From IMG/VR virus record IMGVR_UViG_3300035703_004045, positions 1 through 53,978 of that record: a DNA stretch of 53,978 bases, one strand, 5' to 3'. The notes below the pieces were generated by a model. It did no database searches and had not been told where the DNA came from. It saw nothing but the letters and a program-made list of their open reading frames with translations. Source of the stretch: a virus. A program made the translations under genes and the position numbers. Positions 8,841 through 18,808 of the stretch are shown here, in pieces. Position 1 is the stretch's first letter. The number at the start of each line of letters is the position of its first letter.

Positions 8841-10121
8841 TCACCACCACGGCCCGGTAATGTCCAGCGCCATAGCTGCACACGCACCTTGATTTTCGTA
8901 GCCCATCTTGACCATGAGGAACTTGCGCCCGGCATAGCCAACTACGTTCTCCACAATATCTAAATCTTGCAACGGGTAGTCGTTATGCACCCACATGAGT
9001 CCAGGCAATTTGCCGCGCAAACCCTTACCCCCTTCCTGCATCAGATAGGTCGGGTGCAGAATCAGCGAATAATCCACCGGATTGGGAAACGGGATGCCAG
9101 TGGCGCGACCACTGATGGTTTGCCCGTTATTGGTATTCAGCGATGTCAGCCCGACCCGCTGATTTCCTCCCAGCAGCGTATGGTCGCGCATCAAGATCTT
9201 GCCGGTGTAGTCGAGTGAGCGGTTGAACCAGTTATTGGTATCACCCCACGAGGTCGCACCATTGGCCGTAGTAAAGAAGTCAGACGCAGCCAACAGGGTG
9301 TTGTACGGATCGCCCTGACGAAAGCTCTCAAAGTCGGTAAAGCAATAGCCAGTTCTGCCATTGCCGCCACCTGTGGTGCCGTACTCGTTAAACAAATAAA
9401 AGCCCCGGTCGTCACCCACCAATACCCAGGGGCGACTGTAGTTTTCAATACCGGCACGCGCGGTGTCGCCGACCCACTGGTACATGTAAGAGCATTTGGC
9501 GTAGTACCATTTGTACCAGCCATCGACCACGGCTTCGCCTTCACCACTGGTGTGCCAGTTTTTATTCGGAGCCAGTGGATCAAACGGCGCTTGTGCCCCG
9601 ACCACGGTATCGATATCGGTCATGTCTTGCGCCATGCCGACCTTGGCTTTTTTGGCATAGGCGGTGTTATAGGCTGGCGCACAATCATTATCGACGCGCA
9701 AGTAAGGTCGGTTACTCAGCACGTTCTTACTGCGGTACACCGCTTTGTTGGTGCTACTGAACACCTTCTCAAAGCCCAACGGTGCAGCTTTGACTGTCAT
9801 GCTGTCGCCGGTGGCAGGTGTAGCAGGATTGCCTGCAATAGCATAGCTAAAGGTGGTGCCCGTCACTGTTAGCACCCGTACCTCGCCGATGTACTCTGTT
9901 TGCTCGGCACCCGAGATCAGCAGCACCTGATCAACCTGGTATAAGTGCCCACCATCTATCGTGACAGTAGCGATGCCATTGGCACTGCTGATGCTGGTGA
10001 TGGGTTTAAGGTTGAAGCCGTTCACCAGACAGGCATCGAGCAAGTCGACTAAACAACCCCAGCTATTGGTCAATTGCGGGGCGCCTTGCATTACGTTGGT
10101 GAAGTATTTAACCGCAGTCAT
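8841..10121 (-). CDS. Phage virion structural protein
   Basis: This 426-residue protein has many aromatic residues and glycines (NKNWHTSGEGEAVVDGWYKWYY, GNGRTGYCFTDFESFRQGD), typical of beta-rich virion proteins. I know no family name. The start at 10121 (MTAVKYFTN) is chosen because AAGGA lies just upstream, whereas the in-frame ATG at 10154 lacks one. It sits between a 1132-residue and a LamG-like tail protein in one leftward operon, which suggests a distal tail or fibre component. Confidence 0.65.
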   Translation of the reverse strand: MTAVKYFTNVMQGAPQLTNSWGCLVDLLDACLVNGFNLKPITSISSANGIATVTIDGGHLYQVDQVLLISGAEQTEYIGEVRVLTVTGTTFSYAIAGNPATPATGDSMTVKAAPLGFEKVFSSTNKAVYRSKNVLSNRPYLRVDNDCAPAYNTAYAKKAKVGMAQDMTDIDTVVGAQAPFDPLAPNKNWHTSGEGEAVVDGWYKWYYAKCSYMYQWVGDTARAGIENYSRPWVLVGDDRGFYLFNEYGTTGGGNGRTGYCFTDFESFRQGDPYNTLLAASDFFTTANGATSWGDTNNWFNRSLDYTGKILMRDHTLLGGNQRVGLTSLNTNNGQTISGRATGIPFPNPVDYSLILHPTYLMQEGGKGLRGKLPGLMWVHNDYPLQDLDIVENVVGYAGRKFLMVKMGYENQGACAAMALDITGPWW

Positions 10122-10154
10122 GGTGAGTTCCTTGGTATGTTGATTTGAAGTCAA

Positions 10155-13100
10155 TCAGGGGCGATCCACATCACCCCGAAACGCCAGTGCAAAGGTGTCA
10201 CTCTCGACACTGGCCGGGCCTTGCAGAATGGTGCGCACAATCCAGAACGGCGCACCACAGGCATCGGTGTTAAAGCGCAGCACATTGCCTGCTGACCAGC
10301 CTGCACCCCAACCCAGTGCCGGAATCACAAAGTACGGCGCCGCTGTGGCGTTGTTGGTCGGCGCACAATCGGCAGCGGTGTTGCCATAGCCAATCTCGCC
10401 CACCGATTCACCCACCACCCGAAACGTGGTGGAGCCGGTAAAGATCACCGCCCAGCGCTCTTTAATCGTGCCGCGATTGGTTACTTGGATTGGATAGTCG
10501 GTTTCGTTGAAGTTGGCGGTCATGGAGGCACCAATACGTTCATCCCGCCATTCGTTCGTCCAGGTCTGCTGCTCAATCACGTTGTAAAAGCGTGCAAACA
10601 AGTCCCCAAACGGCAGAGCGCTTGAGACATACGAACTACCCGCTGGAAAGTCATGCGTCAGGCTGCGGGTAAATCGCAGCTTGCCGCTGATATCCGCTTG
10701 GCTGCACAGCAGCAAGTCTTCAATCCGGTGCTCTACGGTGAACGGTTGCGCAAAGTCGCTGATGGATATGCCAGTCGGAAACAGAATCGTTCCAGCGTTT
10801 AAATCCAACTGGTACTTGGTGTCGGGTACCACCACACCCATTGCATCCTTAACCCTTACCGAGGCCAGGCGTTCGCGCAGGGTGTAGGCACTGCCTTTTA
10901 CCAGCGGATTGGGTAGTTCCAATGTTTGGGTGTTATGCACCACGCACAAGTCGCCCGAACGGTACACCGGTACTTTGCCGTCCAGTGGTAAGCGAGCTGT
11001 GTTCAAGCCAAGGATGGAGGCTTCCAGGGGCAGGTACTCCAAGTAGACTGTGTTGTAGCGCAGGGTGGACGCCTTGACCTTCCATGGAGCGTAACTCTCA
11101 CTGGCGTTGGGTACTGTCCAGCGCACAATGCCACGCTGGTAGTCCACATTGACCTGCAAGGCGCGGTTGCTAGAGTCAACCAACTGAAACATGCCTTGTT
11201 TGAGCGGTGCGTTGGCAGTACGGAAGATCCCCGCAGTCACAGTATCGTCAACGGTGCTCACCGCTACGTTGTGCCAAGTAAGCGTGTTCGGAACTGCACT
11301 GTTCTCTACGTTAATGTTGAACACCACCCGCCCATCACCCGATACGCTACCCCGAGCCGTTCCCGAACCCGTTGAACAGTTCCATTCCGTGTAAAGCACT
11401 CCGTTTGCACTGGTGAATAACAAACTTGACCCAAACGACGGTGCAGTGGCAGTAAGCCCCGAAGTGACCAGGTTTCTTGGGAGTTGCACGAACCATTCTG
11501 GTGTGACGGTGAGGGCATTAACAGTACCCATTTCTCCGCTGTACATTACTGACTCGCGTACAGGTGCGATGCCAACATCTGTTTGCGTTTGACGTGTTGC
11601 AGTCACATTGTCCCACCACAGTAGCCGTCGAACGCCATAGGTGTAGGTTTCAGTGGTGTACACATTCACAGTGGCGTTTAATGTTACCAAGCCGGTAGCG
11701 TAGTTGACTGTGCCAACTTCGATGGCGTCTTTCCACAGAGGCTGTAAAACCAACTTGCCATTTCCGTTGTCCCTGATATGGTATATATCAGGTCGTATTA
11801 CTGTGTGATTCGCAGGTGGTGTGTAGGTGATATTAAAACGCACTGTGTTAGGCAATACCGGTGCGTCGGTTAATGTGAACTGATTTTTATGAGCACCGTC
11901 AGCGGTTGCGGTTCTTGCATCTGCGTACTCTTGCCACTCGACCACGAGGGATTTTCCGACATGGTTAGGGGTTATGGTGAACTTTCCATTGCCTGTTGTT
12001 ATGACGGGGTTGTTAGGGTCTGACACACCAAAGGGCGTAACACCATTCGGTAAGGTAAATTTCAGCGAAGTCAGCGATACCCGCTTATTGCCTAAATCGA
12101 TGGTTGTACTTAACCTTGTTGGTAGCGTAGCCCTGTCTGGAGCAACTGCTGTGCCCTGCGAGCCAAACTCAAAAATGATGCAGCTACCAATATCAGGCAT
12201 TGCCCCAAGGGTTAACGATACCGAGCCAGTGGCGTAGTTGACAGTGCCCGACCCGTAAGATGAGTCGCCGCCCGATAGTTTGCCGCTGCCGTTATCGGTT
12301 AACTGATACCAGCGCCCCTGTGCCATATAGCTCAGTGCCAGTGTGGACGGTGCAGGTATTGGTAACAGGTTCTTGGTAAAAACCAATCCCTGATTGATAG
12401 CATCCACTTCGATGGCATCTGACTTGGTGGCTGCGCCTGCTTTGGTTGCGGGGATATAGCTTGCAGCTACAGTCGCACCCCAAGTACCAGGCCAGTTGGG
12501 GTTGGTTTTAATGAGTTCGCCAGTGGTGTAATTGATCAAGCCATAGTCCGTGCTTTGGTGAACAAGCTTGCCGTTGCCATCGTCTGATAAGTATGTGTAG
12601 CCGCCACCATCCACAAACGTAATTGTTTTAGGTACAACAGGGGTCGGTAACCGAATGGTTTTACCTGTCGCAAATTCAAACCGTGTGGTTTGTAATCGCG
12701 CATATCCCGTATTCACAAACCCTGCGCGGTCAAGCAACGGGTACTGATCCACCACCGCCGTTTCAACGGTTGCCGCGGGGACTAAAGGTGTAAAAATACC
12801 ACCGACAGTCTCCACATTAAATTCGCCCACCTGTCCCGCAAAACCCAACGCCTTGGAGCCATAGAACTTTACCCCGGCTGCTATAACGGTTGTGTAAACC
12901 ATTGCATACTGCGATTCATTCAGCCCCGATCTGGCGATCGGTGGGCCGTACACATTCATCGTCAGCGTTTGCCCTAAATCGCACTCAATAAAGACTGCGT
13001 TTGCCTCTACTGTGCCGCTTCCCTCTTGCAGATAGACCTTTTCGGTAAAAGACTTCATGCGCAGAATCCGCACGTAAAGTTCTGCGCCATTCGGGTTAAT

Positions 13101-13553
13101 CAGGCACAGTGACTCACCGCTGGCTGGTGGTTGCAGATTGGTAAAAGCATAAAGCCGCAGCCTTGCAGAACCCTCATAATGGGTATCGTAAATGCGCCAT
13201 GATGAGCGAGGCCCTTTGACCAGGTAGCGTTCAATCAGTTCTTTGGCAGTATTGCGCTGATCGCCCCAATTCGGGGTTTTCATGAGGGTGCAATGCACAT
13301 TCGGGTCAGAAGGTGTCTCCGTAATAATGGCATGCGCCCCCATCAGGGTGTCGGTGTCGTTAGTGTGCGCCACACCGAACAATTTGCGCATCTGCACCCG
13401 ACCAAAGGCTCTATCCATGGCTGAGGTATCGGGAAACAGGCTGTTGCTTTGCCCATCGATCACTGCCGCGCCCGTCATGCGACCGCCACCATCGGTAGAG
13501 TCGTTCATGACAGCGGACTTCAGAATCTTGATATCTTGTGTCAGGATAGGCAT
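10155..13553 (-). CDS. Large modular tail protein
   Basis: This is a 1132-residue virion protein, the second longest in the tail cluster. Three diverged modules can be seen at about residues 303-350, 399-449 and 566-627. Each runs from a proline-rich strand (LPNTVRF-like) through D(N/D)GNGKL to GTVNYATG and a short hydrophobic strand, and the repeat looks like a beta-sandwich unit. The N-terminus (about 1-200) is unrelated to the repeats and may anchor the protein. It overlaps the 135-residue gene at a single base. A long tail-tip or fibre shaft is likely, but the exact role is unknown. Confidence 0.7.
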   Translation of the reverse strand: MPILTQDIKILKSAVMNDSTDGGGRMTGAAVIDGQSNSLFPDTSAMDRAFGRVQMRKLFGVAHTNDTDTLMGAHAIITETPSDPNVHCTLMKTPNWGDQRNTAKELIERYLVKGPRSSWRIYDTHYEGSARLRLYAFTNLQPPASGESLCLINPNGAELYVRILRMKSFTEKVYLQEGSGTVEANAVFIECDLGQTLTMNVYGPPIARSGLNESQYAMVYTTVIAAGVKFYGSKALGFAGQVGEFNVETVGGIFTPLVPAATVETAVVDQYPLLDRAGFVNTGYARLQTTRFEFATGKTIRLPTPVVPKTITFVDGGGYTYLSDDGNGKLVHQSTDYGLINYTTGELIKTNPNWPGTWGATVAASYIPATKAGAATKSDAIEVDAINQGLVFTKNLLPIPAPSTLALSYMAQGRWYQLTDNGSGKLSGGDSSYGSGTVNYATGSVSLTLGAMPDIGSCIIFEFGSQGTAVAPDRATLPTRLSTTIDLGNKRVSLTSLKFTLPNGVTPFGVSDPNNPVITTGNGKFTITPNHVGKSLVVEWQEYADARTATADGAHKNQFTLTDAPVLPNTVRFNITYTPPANHTVIRPDIYHIRDNGNGKLVLQPLWKDAIEVGTVNYATGLVTLNATVNVYTTETYTYGVRRLLWWDNVTATRQTQTDVGIAPVRESVMYSGEMGTVNALTVTPEWFVQLPRNLVTSGLTATAPSFGSSLLFTSANGVLYTEWNCSTGSGTARGSVSGDGRVVFNINVENSAVPNTLTWHNVAVSTVDDTVTAGIFRTANAPLKQGMFQLVDSSNRALQVNVDYQRGIVRWTVPNASESYAPWKVKASTLRYNTVYLEYLPLEASILGLNTARLPLDGKVPVYRSGDLCVVHNTQTLELPNPLVKGSAYTLRERLASVRVKDAMGVVVPDTKYQLDLNAGTILFPTGISISDFAQPFTVEHRIEDLLLCSQADISGKLRFTRSLTHDFPAGSSYVSSALPFGDLFARFYNVIEQQTWTNEWRDERIGASMTANFNETDYPIQVTNRGTIKERWAVIFTGSTTFRVVGESVGEIGYGNTAADCAPTNNATAAPYFVIPALGWGAGWSAGNVLRFNTDACGAPFWIVRTILQGPASVESDTFALAFRGDVDRP

Positions 13554-13960
13554 TACAGTTCCATCAATTGCAGAGTCAGTCGGTACCAGTCGGCGTCCGA
13601 CTGGGCGGGCAGCCCGGTGACTGGGGTCGCCTCGATCGGGTTTTGGTGGTGCCGAAAGGCCACCACTCTGGGGGAGTAGTTCGGCAAGTGCAGGCTAAAT
13701 CGACCTGAACTGGCACTCAGCGGCACTGCCGCCCATCGATAGAGTTGTTCAACCACGCTGCGCCGCACCCAGGCCATGTCGGGCGCGGCACTCAAGGTGA
13801 TGGGTCGCCCACCCTGACGCTGCGCACTTTGCACCAGCATCGCTCCGGTTAACAGGTAGCTGATACTGCTCAGTGGTGCCGACCAACTGTGTTCATCACT
13901 CCAGAGCAAATCGTCGGGCAGCGTCAGGAAGCTGCCATCGGCGAGGTGGGTCAGTTGCAT
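13553..13960 (-). CDS. Small tail protein
   Basis: This 135-residue protein is encoded right after the tape measure protein and before the 1132-residue protein. That is the usual place for small minor tail proteins (lambda gpM/gpL region). It has a beta-rich pattern and a conserved-looking LPDDLLWSDEHSW near the start, plus HLPNYSPRVVAFRH in the second half. No catalytic motif is seen. It is probably part of the tail-tip complex. Confidence 0.6.
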   Translation of the reverse strand: MQLTHLADGSFLTLPDDLLWSDEHSWSAPLSSISYLLTGAMLVQSAQRQGGRPITLSAAPDMAWVRRSVVEQLYRWAAVPLSASSGRFSLHLPNYSPRVVAFRHHQNPIEATPVTGLPAQSDADWYRLTLQLMEL

Positions 13961-14003
13961 AGTGAATAAGGACAGGTCTCAGGTTTTATAGAAAGAAACA
14001 CTA

Positions 14004-17000
14004 TCAAGCCCGCGCCCGGGCTTGGTGCAGCAAGTCCAGCAGACGGCTCTCATCCGTTTCTGCGATGCTGGCAGCCACCATCTGCGCACCGCCACGCAGC
14101 TCCACACGCACCGTCCGCACTGGAGTGGTCTGTTGTAGATTCGTTCCTGCCACCGCCGCTAACGGTGAGGGGGTACTCTGCACCAACCCACCGTGCGCAA
14201 AGCCTTGAACCCGCAATGCGAGGTTTTGTGCTGGCAGTTGCAGCCGGTTCAGTGACTCAAAAAATCCAGCACCCCAACGCGCCACTGCATCGCGATTGAC
14301 CACGTACTCACCCGGTGTCAGCATGGCAGGCACACTGTCTGATGCAGCTATGCCACCTCCAGCATAGAACGTGGCCTGATGTTGCGCCATCTTGTCCAGC
14401 AAATCGCGCTCCAGGTCTTTGCCGTACTGCAGCGGTTGCGCCATGGCTTGCTTCCAGGTGTGGCGAATGGTGTCGACTTTTTGCTTTTCGTGGGCGGTGA
14501 GTTGCGGTCTATTGAGCACACTGTCCAGGATGCGCTGGTCGGTGGCGGCTTGTTGCCGGTAAAACTTCATGGTTTGCCACTCCATGTCCAGGCTGAGTGA
14601 ACTGCTGAAGTTTCTGCGTAGCCACTGCGTGTACTCCTGCATCGCTTGCAGCCCCATGTCAATCATGTTGCGTGCTTCAAACGCATCCCGGTTTTGTTTC
14701 GGCGTAGTCTGTATCGCCGCTTGGGCTGACTTGGGCTTATTAGCATTCTTGACACTTCCGCCTTGGGCAAAGTGCGTCACCGACGGATTTTGATGGCTGA
14801 GTTGCGACAGCAGCGTGCTGCCATACTTGCGTACCGCCGATTTGCGCAGTACAAAGGCACCGGCGTCTAGTGTGCGCGGTACCGTATCGTGGTCACCGCT
14901 GCCGGGTACCGTGCCACCGCGCATACGGGTAAAGCCAGATCTGGCAGGCAAGGCCAGCGGGGATATGCCGCCACCTTGTGCCAAGTAACGCACCCCCATG
15001 CCGACCAAACCGCCACTGGCCTTGGCTTCGACCTTGCGCACTGTAATGGTGTGGGTACTGTAGGTGTTCATGCCATTGAGGCTGGCGATTTCTGCGCGGG
15101 CTGCCGCTGCGTTGCTGTGTACCTGATGGTCGGACTCGGTACGGATGCGTCCCAAGGCTTCAATCATGCCGCGCACATTGGTGATTGCGCTCTGGGCTTT
15201 TTCTGCAGTGACCTGCAATTCAATCTGGGCGTTTTGTTTGGCGTAGGCAGTCAGCTTGTCAAGCGCGGCTTGTGCCAGACTGACATCGGCATCGACGGGC
15301 AGGGTTTTACCTTCTTTGAGCAGCGCTTCAAACTCCTGCAGCTTCTTTTGCGCCTGCTCCAGATCAGCCTGGATAGTCAATAGGTGTTCTTTTTCTGCGA
15401 TGGCTTTGTCCAAGGCTGCTAGGGCTTGCTCAAAACGGCTGGTGTCTGCGCTCAAACTCACTTTGAGGCCATCGCGCAGTTTGGCGGTGATCTGGTCAAT
15501 CTGTAGGTTGGTTTGTTGCAAGGTGGCTTGAATCTGGTCGCGCGATTGCACGGCAGCAAGTGCCGCCTGCTGGTGGGCTTGGGCTTGCGCGCTCAAGGTT
15601 TGCAGCAGAATTTCCTCGGCAGAGCGAATGTCCCCGATGGCCGCTTGGATACCTTGCTTGCCTTGTAAAACGGCAGCATCCGCCGCTTCGGTTTTGCGTG
15701 CCAATTCTGAGCGCAAGTTATCCGCCTGACGCATGAGCTCCGCTGCCTTGTCGTATTCCTGCTGCTGGCTGGCTTGGCGTGCCTGGGCCTGCAGGGTTTG
15801 CACCTGGGTCAGGTCTTGCTCGAACTGTTTCTTGGCCTCGCTGGCACGTTGGGCGTGCTGGGTTTGGCTGCTGCCGACCTGGGCGGCCAAGTCCATCGAC
15901 TTTTGCGCGAACTGCCGGGCTTGTTCAAACTCTCCATCGGCCAGAGCCGTACGTGCCTTGCTTTGCAACTCGGCAACTTGGCGTTTGCGGTCTTGGGTGG
16001 CCTCGAATTCCGACATGCCCTGGCGCTGCAGTTCACGGATTTTGTCTTCCGTGCTCATGCTCAGCTGCCGTTTGGCATTTTCGATGCGCTCGATTTCAGC
16101 CAGATGCCGGTTCGCTTCGGCGTTCAGGGTATCAATGTGGGCGCGGTACTCGCTCACTGCTATTGAGAGCGTCTGGCGTTTGGTCGCCAGAATCTCGTTT
16201 TCTGCGCGAGTCACGTTGGCACTGCGCTCGGCCTCTGTCGCCCCTTGTCTAGCCGCCGCATCGATGCGTGCCTGTGATTCCTGCTCGATGCGCTGCAAGG
16301 TCTCAAGTGTCGATTGGTCACGCAGGACGGTTTGTTGCTTGATGGTATCGGTCAGCAGTGCTGTCGATCGGGTCAGTTGCGCGGCTTCAGAAGCTTTGGA
16401 TTGTTCCAGTGCTTTTTGTTCTTGTTGATAGCGTGCCTTGACCGCTTCGATTTGCTGCTGCAGGTTAGCGTCTGCAATGGCGGTGAGGCCTTTATAGGCT
16501 TCAGCCATTTTACTGGTGGCATCGCTGACCTGGGCTTGGGCTTTACTTAGCGCTTGCTCGACCGCACCGATACGGCTTTGCAGCTTTTGCAAGGTGGCGC
16601 TGACTGCTTCGATACCGCGACCGACCGCTTCTTGCGTGCCTTGGCGTACGGCTTCTAATTTTTTGGCGATCTCCTCGGCGCTGGTGGCTGCCGTGGTCAT
16701 GGCTGCTTTGGCCGCTTCAGACCCTTTGGTAGCCTCGGCATACATTTGGGCAAAGATCGCATTCATCTCTGCCAGCCGCGCTTGGTGGCGCTGTGTGGCG
16801 GCATCGATGGTGTCACTGCTAAACAGGGCAGCAAAGGCTTCCCAGCGGTATTGCAGTTGCTCCACACCCTTGAGCAGGGTCTGCACCATGGCGATACCTG
16901 CCAAGCGCACTATTTCAAACTGTTCTGATAACCAGGAGCCGATTTGCCAGCCAGCTGCAAACGATCCCAGCAGGATAAAACCGGTTTTAAGCAAGCCCAG

Positions 17001-18062
17001 GCTGGCAATGGCGCTGCCAATCGCTACATTCACTGCTGCCCATGCGGCAGAGGTGGCGCTCGCTGCGGTAATCGCTGCGGCACTGGCGGTTTGCCAGGCG
17101 GTAACCAGAGCGGGCAGCAGTCGGTAAATGAGTACTGCCAGACCGACTTCAGCAATAGTTTGCAGCCACTGCATCACCGACTCCACGTTGGTGGCCAGCC
17201 AGGTCAGGGCTTGCGAGAGCTTTTGCGTGATACCGGTGGCCGCATCGACTTGCGAGACCCACAGCCCGAAGGCGTTTTGCAGGCGTTGCAGTGCTTGGGA
17301 CACCGTGGCTGGTAGTTGGGCGTATTCGCTGCTGAGTTTGTCCTTTTGGCTCATCAAGGCGTTCACCACCACATCGGCGGTGAGCCGGCCTTCTTCGGCC
17401 ATTTTACGCAGCCGACCGATCGGCACGTTCAGGCCATCAGCCAGGGCTTGTGCCAGACGCGGTGAGTTTTCGACGACGGAGTTGAATTCTTCTCCACGGA
17501 GTACACCTGATGCCAAGGCTTGACCGAACTGCAACAACGACGACTGCGCTTCCGTGGCTGAGGCACCGGACAGACGCAAGGCCTGCGAGATGCTCTCGGT
17601 GATAGATAGGGCGTCCTTTTGCTCGCCACCAAGCATGCGTACCGCTTGTTGCAGTTTGCCGTACAGGGTCGAGACTTCGGCAATTGGCACCCCCATGCGC
17701 TGGGCAATGTCAAACAATGCCTTTTGCGCAGTCACAAACTCATGCTGTCCAGCGGTGGCGAGTTTCAGGCGTGCGGCCATCATGTTCCAGGCGTCCGCCA
17801 CCTGCACCAGTTGCTGCAATTGCCCGGCTGCCCAACTGATGGATACAAAGGCCAGTAGCTGGGTCTTGGCGCTCGCCACTTGGTCGCCTAGGGCGGACAC
17901 GCCAGCCTTGACCTGCGCCATACCGGCAGCGGCTTTGTCGCCAGCGCTTTTAGCTTGACCAGACAGTTCGTTTAGGCTTTGCTGCGCCGAATGGAGGGCG
18001 CGTTTGAGCCCGTCATCGGCAGCATCCAGGGCGACGAGAACGGAGATGCGGTTGGTGGCCAT
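14004..18062 (-). CDS. Tail tape measure protein
   Basis: This 1352-residue protein sets tail length and is carried inside the tail tube. The N-terminus (MATNRISVLVALD, then about 75-275 with GVPIAEVSTLYGKLQQ and SGVLRGEEFNSVVENSPRLAQAL) matches the tape-measure N-terminal domain. Hydrophobic alanine-rich helices follow at about 300-390. A long coiled-coil region rich in Q, A, E and R runs from about 440 to 960, and the glycine-containing C-terminus shows GVRYLAQGGG-type segments. By the usual ratio a protein this long implies a tail of about 200 nm. A divergent toxin-antitoxin island begins 110 nt upstream, and a relic of a second tape-measure start lies at 18.8 kb. Confidence 0.93.
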   Translation of the reverse strand: MATNRISVLVALDAADDGLKRALHSAQQSLNELSGQAKSAGDKAAAGMAQVKAGVSALGDQVASAKTQLLAFVSISWAAGQLQQLVQVADAWNMMAARLKLATAGQHEFVTAQKALFDIAQRMGVPIAEVSTLYGKLQQAVRMLGGEQKDALSITESISQALRLSGASATEAQSSLLQFGQALASGVLRGEEFNSVVENSPRLAQALADGLNVPIGRLRKMAEEGRLTADVVVNALMSQKDKLSSEYAQLPATVSQALQRLQNAFGLWVSQVDAATGITQKLSQALTWLATNVESVMQWLQTIAEVGLAVLIYRLLPALVTAWQTASAAAITAASATSAAWAAVNVAIGSAIASLGLLKTGFILLGSFAAGWQIGSWLSEQFEIVRLAGIAMVQTLLKGVEQLQYRWEAFAALFSSDTIDAATQRHQARLAEMNAIFAQMYAEATKGSEAAKAAMTTAATSAEEIAKKLEAVRQGTQEAVGRGIEAVSATLQKLQSRIGAVEQALSKAQAQVSDATSKMAEAYKGLTAIADANLQQQIEAVKARYQQEQKALEQSKASEAAQLTRSTALLTDTIKQQTVLRDQSTLETLQRIEQESQARIDAAARQGATEAERSANVTRAENEILATKRQTLSIAVSEYRAHIDTLNAEANRHLAEIERIENAKRQLSMSTEDKIRELQRQGMSEFEATQDRKRQVAELQSKARTALADGEFEQARQFAQKSMDLAAQVGSSQTQHAQRASEAKKQFEQDLTQVQTLQAQARQASQQQEYDKAAELMRQADNLRSELARKTEAADAAVLQGKQGIQAAIGDIRSAEEILLQTLSAQAQAHQQAALAAVQSRDQIQATLQQTNLQIDQITAKLRDGLKVSLSADTSRFEQALAALDKAIAEKEHLLTIQADLEQAQKKLQEFEALLKEGKTLPVDADVSLAQAALDKLTAYAKQNAQIELQVTAEKAQSAITNVRGMIEALGRIRTESDHQVHSNAAAARAEIASLNGMNTYSTHTITVRKVEAKASGGLVGMGVRYLAQGGGISPLALPARSGFTRMRGGTVPGSGDHDTVPRTLDAGAFVLRKSAVRKYGSTLLSQLSHQNPSVTHFAQGGSVKNANKPKSAQAAIQTTPKQNRDAFEARNMIDMGLQAMQEYTQWLRRNFSSSLSLDMEWQTMKFYRQQAATDQRILDSVLNRPQLTAHEKQKVDTIRHTWKQAMAQPLQYGKDLERDLLDKMAQHQATFYAGGGIAASDSVPAMLTPGEYVVNRDAVARWGAGFFESLNRLQLPAQNLALRVQGFAHGGLVQSTPSPLAAVAGTNLQQTTPVRTVRVELRGGAQMVAASIAETDESRLLDLLHQARARA

Positions 18063-18126
18063 AAGACAACGGGCTAATTATTTAAAAGAGTCGAAACAGT
18101 GATGGCGCAACGATGGCGGTTGTAGT

Positions 18127-18139
18127 AGGATTTAATCCT
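18127..18139. promoter_or_regulatory. Palindromic operator candidate of parDE
   Basis: AGGATTTAATCCT is a perfect 13-bp palindrome (6-bp arms, 1-bp centre) 34 bp upstream of the parD start. ParD-type antitoxins repress their own promoter by binding such sites, so autoregulation is inferred. Confidence 0.45.
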
Positions 18140-18142
18140 GTT

Positions 18143-18174
18143 ACATTGGAGTTCACTAACATTGGAGTTCACTA
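18143..18174 (+). repeat. Two exact 16-bp tandem repeats carrying the parD ribosome-binding site
   Basis: ACATTGGAGTTCACTA occurs twice head to tail (18143-18158 and 18159-18174). Each copy contains the GGAG ribosome-binding site, so parD has a duplicated Shine-Dalgarno. The second copy ends at the A of the parD ATG. The duplication could change antitoxin expression or be a recent slippage event. Confidence 0.85.
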
Positions 18175-18452
18175 TGCGCACTACCCAGCAATTCAGTATT
18201 ACCTTGCCCAATGAGATGGCAAATATTGTCAAGACCAAGGTCGCTGCTGGTGAGTACGCCACCGAAAGCGAAGTGATCCGCGATGGACTGCGTGCCTTGA
18301 TGGCACGCGACCGTGCTGTCGAGCATTGGTTGCAGCAGGAGGTGGGGCCGGCCTATGATGCGCTTAAAGCAGATCCGACCCGCGCTGTTTCGATAGACCA
18401 GGTACGCGCACGCCTTGCGGCGTTGCACCAAAAGGCTGTTGTCAAAACGTGA
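18174..18452 (+). CDS. parD: ParD-family antitoxin
   Basis: This is a 92-residue ribbon-helix-helix antitoxin of the ParD type. It has the N-terminal strand QQFSITLPNEMA, then a helix and turn with YATESEVIRDGLRAL, and a C-terminal toxin-neutralising tail. It neutralises the ParE toxin encoded directly downstream and probably represses the pair's promoter. The start at 18174 is chosen for GGAG 6 nt upstream. A TTG at 18162 would add four residues. The stop overlaps the parE start (TGATG). The pair is transcribed against the tail operon, as is typical for a prophage moron. Confidence 0.9.
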   Translation: MRTTQQFSITLPNEMANIVKTKVAAGEYATESEVIRDGLRALMARDRAVEHWLQQEVGPAYDALKADPTRAVSIDQVRARLAALHQKAVVKT

Positions 18453-18772
18453 TGCAGTATTCGGTCGTTTTTGCGCCAGAAGCGCAGCAGCAACTGGACT
18501 TGCTCTACCAATACATCGCAGATGCTGCATCCCCTGAAATTGCTTACCCCTACACCAGCGCTATCATCAATTACTGCGAGAGTTTGCAGCGATTTCCGCA
18601 TCGTGGCACCCGTCGTGATGATGTGCGTCCCGGACTGCGTGTGACAAATTACAAAGGTCGCACAGTGATTGCATTTGACATCGTTGCTGACCAAGTCTCG
18701 ATCATTGGTGTGTTTTACGGTGGTCAAGACTATGAGAGTTTGCTGCGTGGGGACGATGATGCGCTTTCTTAA
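18452..18772 (+). CDS. parE: ParE/RelE-superfamily toxin
   Basis: This is a 106-residue toxin of the ParE branch of the RelE superfamily. It shows the typical start YSVVFAPEAQQQLDLLYQYIAD, then FPHRGTRRDDVRPGLRV and a C-terminal strand VSIIGVFYGGQDYE. ParE toxins inhibit DNA gyrase. The start overlaps the parD stop by one base, so translation is coupled. The usual alternative name is a type II toxin of the RelE/ParE family. Confidence 0.88.
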   Translation: MQYSVVFAPEAQQQLDLLYQYIADAASPEIAYPYTSAIINYCESLQRFPHRGTRRDDVRPGLRVTNYKGRTVIAFDIVADQVSIIGVFYGGQDYESLLRGDDDALS

Positions 18773-18808
18773 AATGCTTCCCCAAATCTGATTCCGGTGT
18801 CTTACCTT

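Noticed and set aside
8839-8941. Longer start for the LamG-like protein at 8941.
   Set aside because: It would overlap the previous gene by about 100 nt, whereas 8839 follows its stop directly.
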